DNA of 60,640 bases from Zetaproteobacteria bacterium (lineage in GTDB: Bacteria > Pseudomonadota > Zetaproteobacteria > Mariprofundales > J009): contig RFFX01000002.1 of the NCBI GenBank assembly GCA_003696765.1, positions 1-60,640 on the forward strand. Direction: 5' to 3'. Position numbers and translations under genes: made by a program. This document shows, piece by piece, positions 46,714 to 55,600 of this stretch. Each line of letters opens with the position of its first letter. The stretch's first letter is position 1. Under the pieces are notes generated by a model. The model worked only from the letters and a program-made list of their open reading frames with translations. It was not told the origin of the DNA and did no database searches.

Positions 46714-47607
46714 ATGAAGTTGAAGTTCTGGGGCGTGCGCGGCTCGATCGCCACGCCGGGCCCCTCCACGGTGCGTTACGGCGGCAACACCACCTGCATC
46801 GAGGTGCGCACCGACGACGGCCAGGTGATCATCCTCGATGGCGGTACGGGGCTGCATCCGCTATCGCTCAGCCTGCTGGCCGAATTGCCGGTGACCGCCC
46901 ACGTGTTGATCAGCCACACCCACTGGGACCACATCCAGGGGCTCCCCTTCTTCATCCCGCAGTTCATCCCCGGCAACCGGCTGGAGATCTACGGCGCCTA
47001 CGACCCGGTCACGCAGAAGAACATCGGCGAGACGCTCTCGGTGCAGTTGCAGTACAGCTATTTCCCGGTGCGTGAGGTGGAGCTGAAGAGCAAGCCCGGC
47101 TTCCACACCATCAACCAGCGCGAGCCCTTCACCATCGCCGACGCCACCATCACGCCGGTGGTGATGAACCACCCGGTGATCGACCTGGGCTACCGCATCG
47201 AATGCAACGGCAAGTCGCTCTTCTTTACCGGAGACCACGAGCCTCCGGTCAACATCTACGACGAGGAGGACGAGAGCTACGAGATCTACCAGTCGGTGCT
47301 CAACGAGCGCAACCGCTTCATCTATGAGGTGATGCGCGGGGTCGACGTGTTGATCGCCGACTCCTCCTACACGCCGGAGGAGTACCGTTCCGGCAAGGAG
47401 GGATGGGGGCACGGCACCTTCGACTCCAGCATCGCCATGGCTCGGGACCTCGATGTCGGTCGGCTCTTCTTCACCCACCATGAGCCGACGCGCAGCGACG
47501 ACGCCCTGGAGCAGGTCTGCGCCGAGGCGCTCGACCGTTGCGACTGCACCGCCGATGAGCGGCAGCGTTTTCAGTTGGCCCGCGAGGGGCTGGAGCTGGA
47601 GTGGTGA
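46714..47607 (+). CDS. Metallo-beta-lactamase-fold hydrolase
   Basis: A 297-residue protein of the MBL superfamily, close to the phosphodiesterase-like group. It begins MKLKFWGVRGSIATPGP and has the zinc motif HTHWDHIQG (about 68-76), later MNHPVIDLGYR, FTGDHEPP and HGTFDSS. The family includes cyclic-nucleotide phosphodiesterases and RNA-processing enzymes; the substrate is unknown. AGGTTGATGGAGCC precedes the ATG. It lies between the HDOD gene and dsbC on the same strand. Confidence 0.85.
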   Translation: MKLKFWGVRGSIATPGPSTVRYGGNTTCIEVRTDDGQVIILDGGTGLHPLSLSLLAELPVTAHVLISHTHWDHIQGLPFFIPQFIPGNRLEIYGAYDPVTQKNIGETLSVQLQYSYFPVREVELKSKPGFHTINQREPFTIADATITPVVMNHPVIDLGYRIECNGKSLFFTGDHEPPVNIYDEEDESYEIYQSVLNERNRFIYEVMRGVDVLIADSSYTPEEYRSGKEGWGHGTFDSSIAMARDLDVGRLFFTHHEPTRSDDALEQVCAEALDRCDCTADERQRFQLAREGLELEW

Positions 47608-47631
47608 ATCCATACAAGGGGAGGCCATGAC

Positions 47632-48378
47632 ATGAAGAGGGTTGGATGGAGTGTGATGCCGGTCGTGCTGCTGTTGGTGCTGCTGGCGCCAGCACCGGCG
47701 CCGATCGCTGCCGCCGCGCCGGCGGGGGAAAAGGCGGATGTGCCGGAGAAGAGCGTGGAGCTGTTGCGCAAGAATATCCGCGGGCTGCGCATCGATGCGG
47801 TGCACCGGGCGCCGATCGCGGGCCTCTACGAGGTGATCTCCGGCCGCAACATCTATTATGCGGATGCCACGGGAGCCCATCTGATCGTCGGCGGCCACAT
47901 CTTCGACACCAGCAACCGGCGCGATCTCACCGCCGCGCGGTTGCAGGAGATCAACCGGATCGACTTCCATCAGCTTCCGCTGGAGTTGGCCGTCGTCTCC
48001 GGCGATCCCGACGGGGTGCCGCTGGCCGTCTTCACCGATCCGGACTGCCCCTTCTGCCGCAGGCTGGAGCGCGAGCTGCAGGGGATGCACGGCATCAAGG
48101 TCTACCACTTCCTCTTTCCGCTGACCCGGATCCACAAGCATGCCGAGGCCCATGCACGGGCGATCTGGTGCGCCAGGGACCGCTACAAGGCGATGGTCGA
48201 GATCATGCTGCATGACCGCGATCTGCCGGCGGGAAGCTGCAAGACGCCGATCGCAAGGCTGCGTGCGCTGGGCACCCGCATCGGGGTGACCGGCACCCCC
48301 ACGCTGATCGCCGGTGACGGTCGCATGTTCGCCGGGCTCAAGACGGCGCGGGAGCTCAAGCGTTGGCTGGCGCGGTGA
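47632..48378 (+). CDS. dsbC: DsbC-family disulfide isomerase
   Basis: A 248-residue periplasmic thioredoxin-fold protein. A signal peptide (about 1-28) precedes a DsbC N-terminal dimerisation domain, then the active site CPFC in DPDCPFCRRLE, and the cis-Pro region VTGTPTLIAGDGRMF. It should shuffle disulfides in exported proteins, perhaps including the Cys-rich peptide at 57.1 kb. The stop overlaps the GTG of rph (GTGA). Confidence 0.93.
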   Translation: MKRVGWSVMPVVLLLVLLAPAPAPIAAAAPAGEKADVPEKSVELLRKNIRGLRIDAVHRAPIAGLYEVISGRNIYYADATGAHLIVGGHIFDTSNRRDLTAARLQEINRIDFHQLPLELAVVSGDPDGVPLAVFTDPDCPFCRRLERELQGMHGIKVYHFLFPLTRIHKHAEAHARAIWCARDRYKAMVEIMLHDRDLPAGSCKTPIARLRALGTRIGVTGTPTLIAGDGRMFAGLKTARELKRWLAR

Positions 48379-49094
48379 GCCGGGCCGACGGTCGCGCGGC
48401 CGACGCCATGCGGCCGGTGACGATCGAGGCGGGGATCAATCCCTACGCCGAAGGGTCGGTGCTGATCGCCTTCGGCGGTACGCGGCTGATCTGTACCGCC
48501 TCGGTCGAGGAGACGCAGCCATCCTTCCTGCGCCCGAGCGAGCAGGGGTGGGTGACGGCGGAGTACGGCATGCTGCCGCGCGCCACCCACACGCGGAACC
48601 GGCGTGAGGTGAGCCGGGGCAAGGCGAGCGGCCGGACGATGGAGATCCAGCGGCTGATCGGCCGGTCGCTGCGCGCGGTGATCGATCTCGAACGGCTGGG
48701 GCCACGCACCGTCATCATCGATTGCGACGTGCTCCAGGCCGACGGCGGCACCCGCACGGCGGCGATCACCGGCGGCTGGCTGGCGCTGCGTCAGGCGGTC
48801 TCCCGGCTGTTGGCCGATGGAATGATCGCGCAGGATGCGGTGGTCGGGCAGGTGGCGGCGGTCAGTTGCGGCGTGGTGGATGGCGTAAGCCTGCTCGATC
48901 TTGCCTACGAGGAGGATGCGCGGGCGGAGATGGATGCCAACTTCGTCATGACCGCCGAGGGCGGCGTGGTCGAGCTGCAGGCGACGGCCGAGGGGCGGGC
49001 GCTGCCCTGGGCGCGCATCGAGGAGCTCAAGGAGCTGGCTGCGCGCGGCATCGCCCAGCTGGTCACCGCCCAGCGCGAGGCGCTGGCGGTTTGA
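48375..49094 (+). CDS. rph: Ribonuclease PH
   Basis: A 239-residue phosphorolytic 3'-5' exoribonuclease that trims tRNA. It has GTRLICTASVEE, TAEYGMLPRATHTRNRRE, the RLIGRSLRAVIDL block and CDVLQADGGTRTAAITGG. The GTG start overlaps the dsbC stop. A TTG 12 nt upstream is an alternative. The stop overlaps the next start (TTGA). Confidence 0.95.
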   Translation: MSRADGRAADAMRPVTIEAGINPYAEGSVLIAFGGTRLICTASVEETQPSFLRPSEQGWVTAEYGMLPRATHTRNRREVSRGKASGRTMEIQRLIGRSLRAVIDLERLGPRTVIIDCDVLQADGGTRTAAITGGWLALRQAVSRLLADGMIAQDAVVGQVAAVSCGVVDGVSLLDLAYEEDARAEMDANFVMTAEGGVVELQATAEGRALPWARIEELKELAARGIAQLVTAQREALAV

Positions 49095-49099
49095 TTCCC

Positions 49100-49681
49100 G
49101 TGCGGCTGGTCATCGCCAGCAACAATCCGAAGAAACGACGCGAGATGGAGGCGATCCTCTCCAGCATTGGCGTTGCCGTGGTGCCGGCGGAGGCGACCTG
49201 CTTCGTGCCTGTGGAGGAGGATGGCGCCACCTTCGCGGAGAATGCCGCAAAGAAGGCGCGCGCCTTCGCCGCCGCCAATGCCATGCCGGCGCTGGCCGAT
49301 GACTCCGGCCTCTGCGTCGATGCGCTCGGCGGAGCTCCCGGCGTCCGCTCCAGCCGCTATGCCGGGATCGAGGGGGATGACGCGGCCAACAATGCCCGGT
49401 TGCTGGCCGCGCTTGACGGCGTCGCCGACCGTCGCGCCCGTTTCGTCTGCGCGCTCCACCTCGCCTTCGCCGGCGACCGCCCGCCGCTGACCGCCGAGGG
49501 AGAGACGGTCGGCACCATCCTGACCCGGCCGGATGGCCCCGGGGGCTTCGGCTACGATCCTCTCTTCTTTTCGCCGGAGCTTGGTTGCAGTTTCGCCCGG
49601 GCGACGGCGGAGGAGAAGGCGCGGGTCTCCCATCGCGGCCGGGCGCTGCGCGCGCTGGCCGACAAGCTGCGCGGCGGTTGA
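49100..49681 (+). CDS. rdgB: XTP/dITP pyrophosphatase RdgB
   Basis: A 193-residue house-cleaning enzyme that removes dITP, XTP and related nucleotides. It starts with the IASNNPKKRREMEAIL strand and has the TFAENAAKKARAFA, ADDSGLCVDALGGAPGVRS and DGPGGFGYDPLFF motifs. The GTG at 49100 gives the canonical N-terminus; TTG 49091, which overlaps the rph stop, is also possible. It is next to rph in many bacteria. Confidence 0.95.
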   Translation: MRLVIASNNPKKRREMEAILSSIGVAVVPAEATCFVPVEEDGATFAENAAKKARAFAAANAMPALADDSGLCVDALGGAPGVRSSRYAGIEGDDAANNARLLAALDGVADRRARFVCALHLAFAGDRPPLTAEGETVGTILTRPDGPGGFGYDPLFFSPELGCSFARATAEEKARVSHRGRALRALADKLRGG

Positions 49682-50322
49682 TCAGGCTGCCGGCTGTAGC
49701 ATTCGATGGTGGCTGCCGCCGCTGCCCGCGGCTGGCCGCCTTGCTCGACCAGGTGAAGGGCGATTATCCCGACTACTTCTGCGCGCCGGTGCCGCCCTTC
49801 GGCGATCCGACCCCGCGGCTGCTGATCGTCGGCCTCGCCCCCGGCATGCACGGCGCCAACCGTACCGGGCGCCCCTTCACCGGCGATTATGCCGGCATCC
49901 TGCTCTACCGGACCCTCCATCGGCTGGGGGTCGCCTCGGCGCCGGAGTCACGCTCTGCGGAAGACGGGCTGCGGCTGGACGGGGTGCGCATCACCAACGC
50001 GGTCAAGTGTCTGCCGCCGAAGAACCGGCCTGTTGCCGCCGAGATCCGGCAGTGCAACCCCTTTCTGGCGGCGGAGATCGCCGGGTTGCCGGCGTCGTGC
50101 AACCTGCTCGCGCTCGGACTGGTCGCCCATCAGGCGGTGCTGCGCGCCTGTCGCCTGCCGCTTGCTTCCCGCCGCTTCGCCCACGGCGCGGCGCACAGTC
50201 TTCCCGATGGTCGCAGGCTGATCGACAGCTACCACTGCTCGCGCTACAACACCCAGACCGGGCGGCTGACCGAGGAGGCCTTTCGCGCGGTGGTCGCCCA
50301 GGCATTGGAGCCGCCAGCCTGA
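49678..50322 (+). CDS. Family 5 uracil-DNA glycosylase (UdgB)
   Basis: A 214-residue base-excision enzyme of family 5. The signature GLAPGMHGANRTGRPFTGD is present, and four cysteines that can hold a 4Fe-4S cluster (CRRC, KCLPPKN, QCNPF) are in the right order. The C-terminal SYHCSRYNT is the last motif. Family 5 enzymes can remove uracil, hypoxanthine and other deaminated bases. The TTG start overlaps the rdgB stop. Confidence 0.93.
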   Translation: MIRLPAVAFDGGCRRCPRLAALLDQVKGDYPDYFCAPVPPFGDPTPRLLIVGLAPGMHGANRTGRPFTGDYAGILLYRTLHRLGVASAPESRSAEDGLRLDGVRITNAVKCLPPKNRPVAAEIRQCNPFLAAEIAGLPASCNLLALGLVAHQAVLRACRLPLASRRFAHGAAHSLPDGRRLIDSYHCSRYNTQTGRLTEEAFRAVVAQALEPPA

Positions 50323-50372
50323 TCGATCTGGTCGCGGTCAGCGATGCCATCCTGCCGCAGCGGCAGGGCTGG

Positions 50373-51221
50373 ATGCTCCATCCGGCGCTGGCCGGTTGGC
50401 GCCGTCGGTTGCGCTGGCGCCGCAGCCGCTGGTTGCGCGGTCGGCCGCACGATCCGCTCTCGCTGGCCGCGCTGCTTGTCGGTGTGGCTCCGGCGCGGCT
50501 GCTGGCCGCCGCATGCCCCGACCTGCCGGCGATGGCCCAGTGGTGGGTGGCGACGCCGTGGCACGGCCAGACCGTGCGCGATCGGGTGCGGCTGTTGCCC
50601 TGGCCCCGGCTTGACTGGCGCGCGGCGGATGGCGCGGCCCTGATCGCGCGGCTTGCACCGCTCTTCGACGATCTCGGCATGCGGCTTGTCGCCGGGCCGG
50701 AGGGGATGCTGCTGCTCGGCTGCGACCGCTGTTGGCAGGTGGCGCCGGCGCCGTGGCCGCAGATCGAGGAGGAGGGGCTGCCCGACCGTCCTCCTCCGGG
50801 CGCGGACGGGGGGGCGTGGATGCGGTTGATGACCGAGGTGGAGATGGCACTCCACCAGGATGGAATCCCCCGTGCGGGCAGCGTGCCGGTCCACGGTATC
50901 TGGCTGTGGGGGGCGTGGAGCCCCGATCCGGCCGGGGCGGCGGAAGGGGCGGTCGCGCCGGGCCTCACCATCGCCGCCACGGGTGGTGTGCGCGCCGATC
51001 GCTGGCTGGTCGGGCGGGCCGAGGAGGTGGCCGGGCTGCTGCCGGGAGGGAGGGTGCCGCGTCGGCTGTTGCTGGCCGGCGGCGGTCGCCTCTGTTTCTT
51101 CCCGGGGAGGGGCAGGTTGTGGCCGCGGCGGGACCCCTTGGGGGAGGGTGGGGGGATCGGCGGGGAGGAGGAGCTGCTCGGCATGGCCGCCCGGCCGGGA
51201 TCGCGGGGTGGTTTCGATTGA
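50373..51221 (+). CDS. COG4255/RPE-family protein (phosphoglycerate mutase regulatory-like)
   Basis: A protein of about 280 residues from a family seen next to house-cleaning genes in Proteobacteria and named regulatory protein, RPE family, without a proven function. The typical late block reads WMRLMTEVEMALHQDGIPR and VHGIWLWG. The ATG at 50373 is used. A CTG at 50319 would overlap the udgB stop and give 18 more residues, as coupling is common in this region. The frame ends at 51221, next to repeat copy O, which faces it. Confidence 0.65.
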   Translation: MLHPALAGWRRRLRWRRSRWLRGRPHDPLSLAALLVGVAPARLLAAACPDLPAMAQWWVATPWHGQTVRDRVRLLPWPRLDWRAADGAALIARLAPLFDDLGMRLVAGPEGMLLLGCDRCWQVAPAPWPQIEEEGLPDRPPPGADGGAWMRLMTEVEMALHQDGIPRAGSVPVHGIWLWGAWSPDPAGAAEGAVAPGLTIAATGGVRADRWLVGRAEEVAGLLPGGRVPRRLLLAGGGRLCFFPGRGRLWPRRDPLGEGGGIGGEEELLGMAARPGSRGGFD

Positions 51222-51372
51222 ATCGCAAAACCTCCGTCCGTGAACGTGTTGGCTTCACGGGAATCGAAGAGCGTGGTCTTCGATCCGCTTACAAATCCAT
51301 CGGTTGCATGCGCAACCTCCGGATTTGCGCGACCCTCCATGGTCGCGATGATGGTTTCTTGCGAAACCGTCA
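51219..51372 (-). repeat. Five-hairpin element, copy O (full, pointing into a 3' end)
   Basis: H5 at 51225-51253 is degenerate, H4 at 51259-51288 (GGGAATCGAAGA with TTCGATCCGC), H3 at 51291-51327, H2 at 51327-51347 (GCGACC/GGTCGC) and H1 at 51348-51371 (sense loop GCAA). H5 abuts the stop codon of a plus-strand gene, so this copy points to no start codon. It could act as a terminator for that gene. Confidence 0.9.
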
Positions 51373-51469
51373 TGTTTTGGCAACCACCCGGAACAACGGC
51401 AGGATTCGGCACCAGGCGCGCGGCTTGCCGGCGGTGGGATGATGACGGTTCAACGGGAGTGGTGGAGCG

Positions 51470-52081
51470 ATGCGGTTTTCGTTGCAGGATGCCCCTCCGA
51501 GCCATGCCGGGATCAAGCAGATGCGGGCGGCGATCGAGAGTCGGCTCAAATGGCTCCACCTCTTCTACATCTTCACCCTCTACCTGATCCCGATCGTCAC
51601 CGTGGTCGCCTGCATCATCTTCCAGGTGCACAACGATCGGTCGGTGAGCAACACGGTGATCATGAGCGGGGTGTTGATGTTGGCCATCTCCGCCGCCGGC
51701 CACGCCTTCCACTTTCAGGGTTACGCCACCGCGATGAACGGCATGATCATCGTCGGGCTGTCGTTCTACACCATTCCCGTCGCCCTGGTCATGGTGCCGG
51801 CGGGGATCATCCTGCAGTACAAGCCGAGGGCGTGGCACCGGGATCTTGCCGATCTGCGTCAGATCAATGATGAGCGCAATCGCAACGTGACCGAGATGAA
51901 ACTGACCTCACCGGTGATCGGCGCCTATGCCAAGAAGGTGGCGGCGACCGGCCGGAACTATTTCGTCCGCGGCGAGTATCTGGCCATGGTCGCGCAGCGC
52001 GAGCGGGAGATCCAGGAGCACAACGCCCGCGCCAGGATCGATTTCCGCAAGCCGGAGGAGCTGCCCGGGGACAAGGCGTGA
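51470..52081 (+). CDS. Membrane protein of unknown function
   Basis: A 203-residue protein. After a short N-terminal part it has three or four membrane helices (about 27-52, 63-81, 87-113), then a basic soluble C-terminal tail of 90 residues with RQINDERNRN and REREIQEHNARARI (helical). No family is recognised. It has its own upstream region after repeat copy O, and converges tail-to-tail with the PDZ-like gene (10 bp). Confidence 0.6.
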   Translation: MRFSLQDAPPSHAGIKQMRAAIESRLKWLHLFYIFTLYLIPIVTVVACIIFQVHNDRSVSNTVIMSGVLMLAISAAGHAFHFQGYATAMNGMIIVGLSFYTIPVALVMVPAGIILQYKPRAWHRDLADLRQINDERNRNVTEMKLTSPVIGAYAKKVAATGRNYFVRGEYLAMVAQREREIQEHNARARIDFRKPEELPGDKA

Positions 52082-52091
52082 CGTCCCTCGA

Positions 52092-53222
52092 TCAGCGCAG
52101 GAAGTAGGGCGGATCGCCGGCGCAGGGTTGCCACTCGGCTAGCCTGCTCCACAGCCGCTCTCTGCCGAAGTGGCGGAACTCGGTGTAGGGCGGGTGGATG
52201 AGTTGGATGTGGTCGATCTCCACCTCCACCCTCGGCGGGCGCACCGTTCGGACCAGAGCGACGTCGATGAACCGTTTGCGCCTGCGGCAGACCTGATCGC
52301 CGGCGATGATCAGCGGCGGCGGATGGGGCAAGGCGGTTTGCGCGCCGCTCACCGTCGGGGATGGCGCCGAGGGGGCGGTGCCCCCGCTGGGACGCGGTGG
52401 GGTGGGTGCCTTCCCCCCCTTCGGCCCGATGGATGCGTAGGAATCCCCCACCGTGGCGGCGGACTCGGCCTGCACCGCCGGAGGGCTCTTCCCTTCCTTC
52501 TCCTCCCGGGCGGCCGCAGAAGCCTTGCGGTCCCGTTCCTGTTTCTGTTGCGGCGCGGCCCCGAATCGGGTGATCCGGTGGAAGAAGGCGCGGATCTGTT
52601 GGATTGGTCCGGGATGGCTTCGGTGCGTGTGTCCGCGTTTCTTTTCCGGCGTCGCTGGAGGGTGTTTTGGGTGATGGGAGGTGCTGGCGGTGGTTGGTCG
52701 ATCTCTGCCGGCGGCGCTGTAGGGATCCCGATGGCGTGACGAGGTGCGGGGCGGCTGTGGCGGGAGCATCGCCCGGCGCACCATCGTCACCTCAAGCGGG
52801 GTGCCGTTGTGGTCGAAGCGGAGCAGGGCGGTGGTGCCCGTCCGGCCGAACAGCAGTGCCCGGGCCGCCTGGATGGTGGGGACCGGTTTGCCGTCGACGG
52901 CGATCAGCCGGTCGCCGGGATCGAGATCAGGCTGCTGCTCCAGCGCCTTGTCGGGAATGCGGGCGACGACCAGCTCGCCGTCGCGCATCTCCAGGGCCAG
53001 CGGGATGGTGCCGGCCTCCTCCCGCGGCAGATAGCCGGCCTCGGCCAGTGCGCGGGTGCACTCCTCCGGTACTCGACCGGGAAGGATGGCGCCGATGATG
53101 CTCGCACGGGGCTTCGGCTGGCACAACTCCTTGTCACCGAACGCGTTGATCAGGTGCAGCGGCCGATCGGCGCATCCGGCGAGGATGAGCAGCGCTGGCA
53201 GCATCCATGGCATTTGTTTCAT
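52092..53222 (-). CDS. Lipoprotein with a PDZ-like domain
   Basis: A 376-residue protein. The signal peptide ends in LLILAGC, a good lipobox. The PDZ-like domain is at about 85-150 (LDPGDRLIAVDGKPVPTIQAARALLF). A low-complexity stretch rich in Pro, Lys and Ser follows (about 155-300), and the C-terminal 75 residues are conserved-looking (VCRRRKRFIDVALVRTV). The family is not known to me. The start is fixed by the lipobox; the upstream open frame is translated repeat copy P. Confidence 0.7.
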   Translation of the reverse strand: MKQMPWMLPALLILAGCADRPLHLINAFGDKELCQPKPRASIIGAILPGRVPEECTRALAEAGYLPREEAGTIPLALEMRDGELVVARIPDKALEQQPDLDPGDRLIAVDGKPVPTIQAARALLFGRTGTTALLRFDHNGTPLEVTMVRRAMLPPQPPRTSSRHRDPYSAAGRDRPTTASTSHHPKHPPATPEKKRGHTHRSHPGPIQQIRAFFHRITRFGAAPQQKQERDRKASAAAREEKEGKSPPAVQAESAATVGDSYASIGPKGGKAPTPPRPSGGTAPSAPSPTVSGAQTALPHPPPLIIAGDQVCRRRKRFIDVALVRTVRPPRVEVEIDHIQLIHPPYTEFRHFGRERLWSRLAEWQPCAGDPPYFLR

Positions 53223-53330
53223 GTTTGATCGAATCGCAAAAAGTCCGTCCGTGGACTTTTTGCTTGACGGGGATCGAAGAGCATATCTTAGTTCCACCTA
53301 TAAAATAAGTAGTTGTATTCGCAAGCTCAC
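53223..53330 (-). repeat. Five-hairpin element, copy P (H5, degenerate H4 and H3)
   Basis: H5 is perfect at 53237-53264 (GCAAAAAGTCC/GGACTTTTTGC). H4 is decayed (GGGGATCGAAGAG without its partner) and the following 50 bp are AT-rich. It points to the PDZ-like lipoprotein start, 14 nt away. 53331-53430 holds no clear gene; the upstream region of the MFS gene is here. Confidence 0.85.
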
Positions 53331-53430
53331 GTTTCGCACGAATATGTCAGAAGCGATCGCCCGCTTCGTTCGGAGTGCTCCAGCAACAACCATGCCAGCA
53401 GCGATCGGCAGGGGTGCTAGCCTTTCCCCA

Positions 53431-54582
53431 ATGGTTCACCGCTCCCGTTTGTCAGGTCTGCATGCGATCCGCGGCTACTACGCCTTCTACTTCGCGGCCA
53501 TGGGGCTGATGCTCCCCTTTTTCCCGCTCTGGCTGGCCGGGCGCCGGCTCGATGTGGCGACGATCGGGTTGCTCAGCGGGCTGCTTGCCGCCGGCAAGGT
53601 GGTGGCGCCGCCGCTGGCCGGCTGGCTGGCCGATCGCCATCCTCCCGGCGGACTGCGCGCGATGGTGGTGGTGGCGCTGGGGCTCTCCGCGCTGCTGGCG
53701 CTGGCCTGGCCGTGGGTGGATGGGGTGGTGGCGCTGGCACTGTTGATCGCCCTCTTCGGCCTGCTGTGGGCGGCGACGCTCCCTCTGGCCGACCAGCTCT
53801 CCATCGCGCTGTCCGAACAGGCGCAGGGCAGCTACGGCCGGCTGCGCGCCTTTGGCTCGCTTGGCTTCATCGTCGCCTCGCTGGCGGGCGGGGCGTGGCT
53901 TGGCGGTGCCGGGCAGGTGGCGCTGCTGCCGCCGGTGGTGGCGCTGGTGCTGCTCATGGCCGCCGCCTGCGGCGCCGCCTTTCCGCCGCCGGCGCACCAT
54001 GCCGCGCTGTTGGCCGGGCCGACGGGAACCCCGCAGCCGGCCCGGCTGCGTGCGCTGATTCTGGCCGGGTTCCTCATGCAGCTCTCCCACGGCACCTACT
54101 ACGGCTTCTTCACGCTCCATCTCGGCCACCTGGGCTATACCGGCTGGCAGATCGGGTTCTTCTGGATGGTCGGGGTGGCGGCCGAGATCGTGCTGATGTG
54201 GCGCTGGAGCGATGCGCTGCACGCCGCCGACCCCTACCGCGTGCTCTCGCTCTGCCTGCTGCTCGCCGCCTTGCGCTGGATCGGCACGGCACTGGCTGTC
54301 GACTGGTGGGCGATCGCCCTGCTGCAGCTGCTTCATGCGGCCAGCTACGCCGCTTTCCACATCACGGCACTGGTCTGGGTCCAGCGCTGGGCGCCGGCAG
54401 GTCGCAGCGCCGCCGCCCAGGGATGGTTCTCCTCGGCCGGCTTCGGCCTTGGGGCTTCGCTTGGGATGGCCGGTTGCGGTCAGGTGATCGCGGCGGCCGG
54501 ATTCACCACGGCGTGGTGGCTCTGCGCGGCGGTGGCGCTGGCTGCGATCAGGCTGTTGCGTCCGCTGCGGCAAGCCGCCTGA
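53431..54582 (+). CDS. MFS transporter, MFS_1-like (PF12832 type)
   Basis: A 383-residue transporter with 12 predicted membrane helices. The N-terminal AIRGYYAFYFAAMGLMLPFF and the loop LADRHPPGGLRAMVV are typical. The pattern fits the HcaT/nucleoside-like group. The substrate is unknown. It overlaps the 3' end of the HprK-like gene on the other strand by 35 bp. It could belong to the peptide cluster as an exporter, but this family is usually for import. Confidence 0.8.
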   Translation: MVHRSRLSGLHAIRGYYAFYFAAMGLMLPFFPLWLAGRRLDVATIGLLSGLLAAGKVVAPPLAGWLADRHPPGGLRAMVVVALGLSALLALAWPWVDGVVALALLIALFGLLWAATLPLADQLSIALSEQAQGSYGRLRAFGSLGFIVASLAGGAWLGGAGQVALLPPVVALVLLMAAACGAAFPPPAHHAALLAGPTGTPQPARLRALILAGFLMQLSHGTYYGFFTLHLGHLGYTGWQIGFFWMVGVAAEIVLMWRWSDALHAADPYRVLSLCLLLAALRWIGTALAVDWWAIALLQLLHAASYAAFHITALVWVQRWAPAGRSAAAQGWFSSAGFGLGASLGMAGCGQVIAAAGFTTAWWLCAAVALAAIRLLRPLRQAA

Positions 54583-55387
54583 TCTGTCGCCAGGCGGCGC
54601 GGGCGTCGCCGAAGGGTAGTTCAAAGCAGCGGCAGGGCGCCGGCAGCCACCGGTGGAGTGTGTGGATCGCCTGGGCCAGCGGGCGGGGCTGCTGCAGCAG
54701 GTCGGCCAGGCGGGTTAGCGCTATGCTGCGCGGCAGTGGGCGGGGTGTGGCCTCGGCCCCGGGACGGAAGCGGGGGAAGAGGAGCAGTCGGGCTGGGGCC
54801 GGCTCGGTGGCAACGCGGCGCGGCAGCCAGAGCAGCGAGTGGCGGCGCCCCCCGTCCGGATCGGTGAAGTGGTAGGAGGCGCGCTCGAAGCAGCCGCTGT
54901 CCACCATCTCCTCGTGGGCGAAGGCCGGATGGACGCCGCCGTCCCACTGCAGCGGCCGGGGGAAGGGGTGGATCGCCCCTTCGGCATCGAGCAGGGCGAA
55001 CTCGTCGCTCATGTAGGCGGCGCCGTCGAGCAGGGCGGCGGTGGCGAGCGAGGACTTGCCCGCGCCGGAGCAGCCGGCGAAGAGCAGCGCGCCGCCCTGC
55101 CACGCGATGGCCGCGGCGTGGATCGAGCAGAGGCGATCGGTGGCGGCGGCGACGGTGTGGCGGTAGAGGGCCAGCTCGATCGCCGCGACGATGTTGCCCG
55201 GGTCGTGGTCGCGCCACAGCTCCTCGCCGTTGCGTTCGGCCCGCCAGTCGCCATCGGGATCGCGGCCTGCCCGGAAGCGGCAGGTCGCCGGCTGCTCCGG
55301 TGCGGCCGGCGGGTAGAGGGCGAAGAGCGGCGCGATCAGGTCGAAGAGCGGTTGCGGTGCCTCAACGGTGACGACGGAGTCGGCCAC
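54548..55387 (-). CDS. HprK-like kinase (HprK-related kinase A type)
   Basis: A 279-residue protein with the P-loop GCSGAGKS (105-112), preceded by SIHAAAIA and followed by SDEFALLD, as in HPr kinase/phosphatase relatives. Such kinases are found with PqqD-like and nucleotidyltransferase genes, and related ones phosphorylate lasso peptides on Ser. No HPr-type partner is encoded nearby. The GTG start at 55387 is chosen. The frame is open 100 bp upstream up to the 18-bp duplication of repeat copy Q, so more residues are possible. Confidence 0.8.
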   Translation of the reverse strand: MADSVVTVEAPQPLFDLIAPLFALYPPAAPEQPATCRFRAGRDPDGDWRAERNGEELWRDHDPGNIVAAIELALYRHTVAAATDRLCSIHAAAIAWQGGALLFAGCSGAGKSSLATAALLDGAAYMSDEFALLDAEGAIHPFPRPLQWDGGVHPAFAHEEMVDSGCFERASYHFTDPDGGRRHSLLWLPRRVATEPAPARLLLFPRFRPGAEATPRPLPRSIALTRLADLLQQPRPLAQAIHTLHRWLPAPCRCFELPFGDARAAWRQIRRLAAADATA

Positions 55388-55483
55388 CCGGCAGCGGATG
55401 GCTGCTGGCTGCCGGCGCGCTGCAGCAGCCTGGTTGTCGATGCTCGGATCGTCGATGGCGGCCTCTACGGCGCGGGCAGGAAT

Positions 55484-55600
55484 TGATTCGATCGCAAAAA
55501 GTCATTCGATCGCAAAAAGTCCGTCCGTGGACTTTTTGCTCGACGGAAAGCGAAAAGCGCGTTTTCTCTTCCTTTACAAATCAATCGGTTGCTTGCGCGG
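55484..55600 (-). repeat. Five-hairpin element, copy Q (H5, decayed H4, and an 18-bp duplication)
   Basis: H5 lies at about 55514-55541 (GCAAAAAGTCC/GGACTTTTTGC). Its right flank, ATTCGATCGCAAAAAGTC, is directly repeated (55486-55521). H4 is strongly changed, and half of H3 remains (CAAATCAATCGGTTGC). It points to the HprK-like gene but lies 100 bp before its proposed start. Confidence 0.85.

Noticed and set aside
53431-54582. The MFS gene as the dedicated exporter of the peptide cluster
   Set aside because: It overlaps the HprK-like gene tail-to-tail on the other strand, and its family is not known for peptide export, so no assignment was made.
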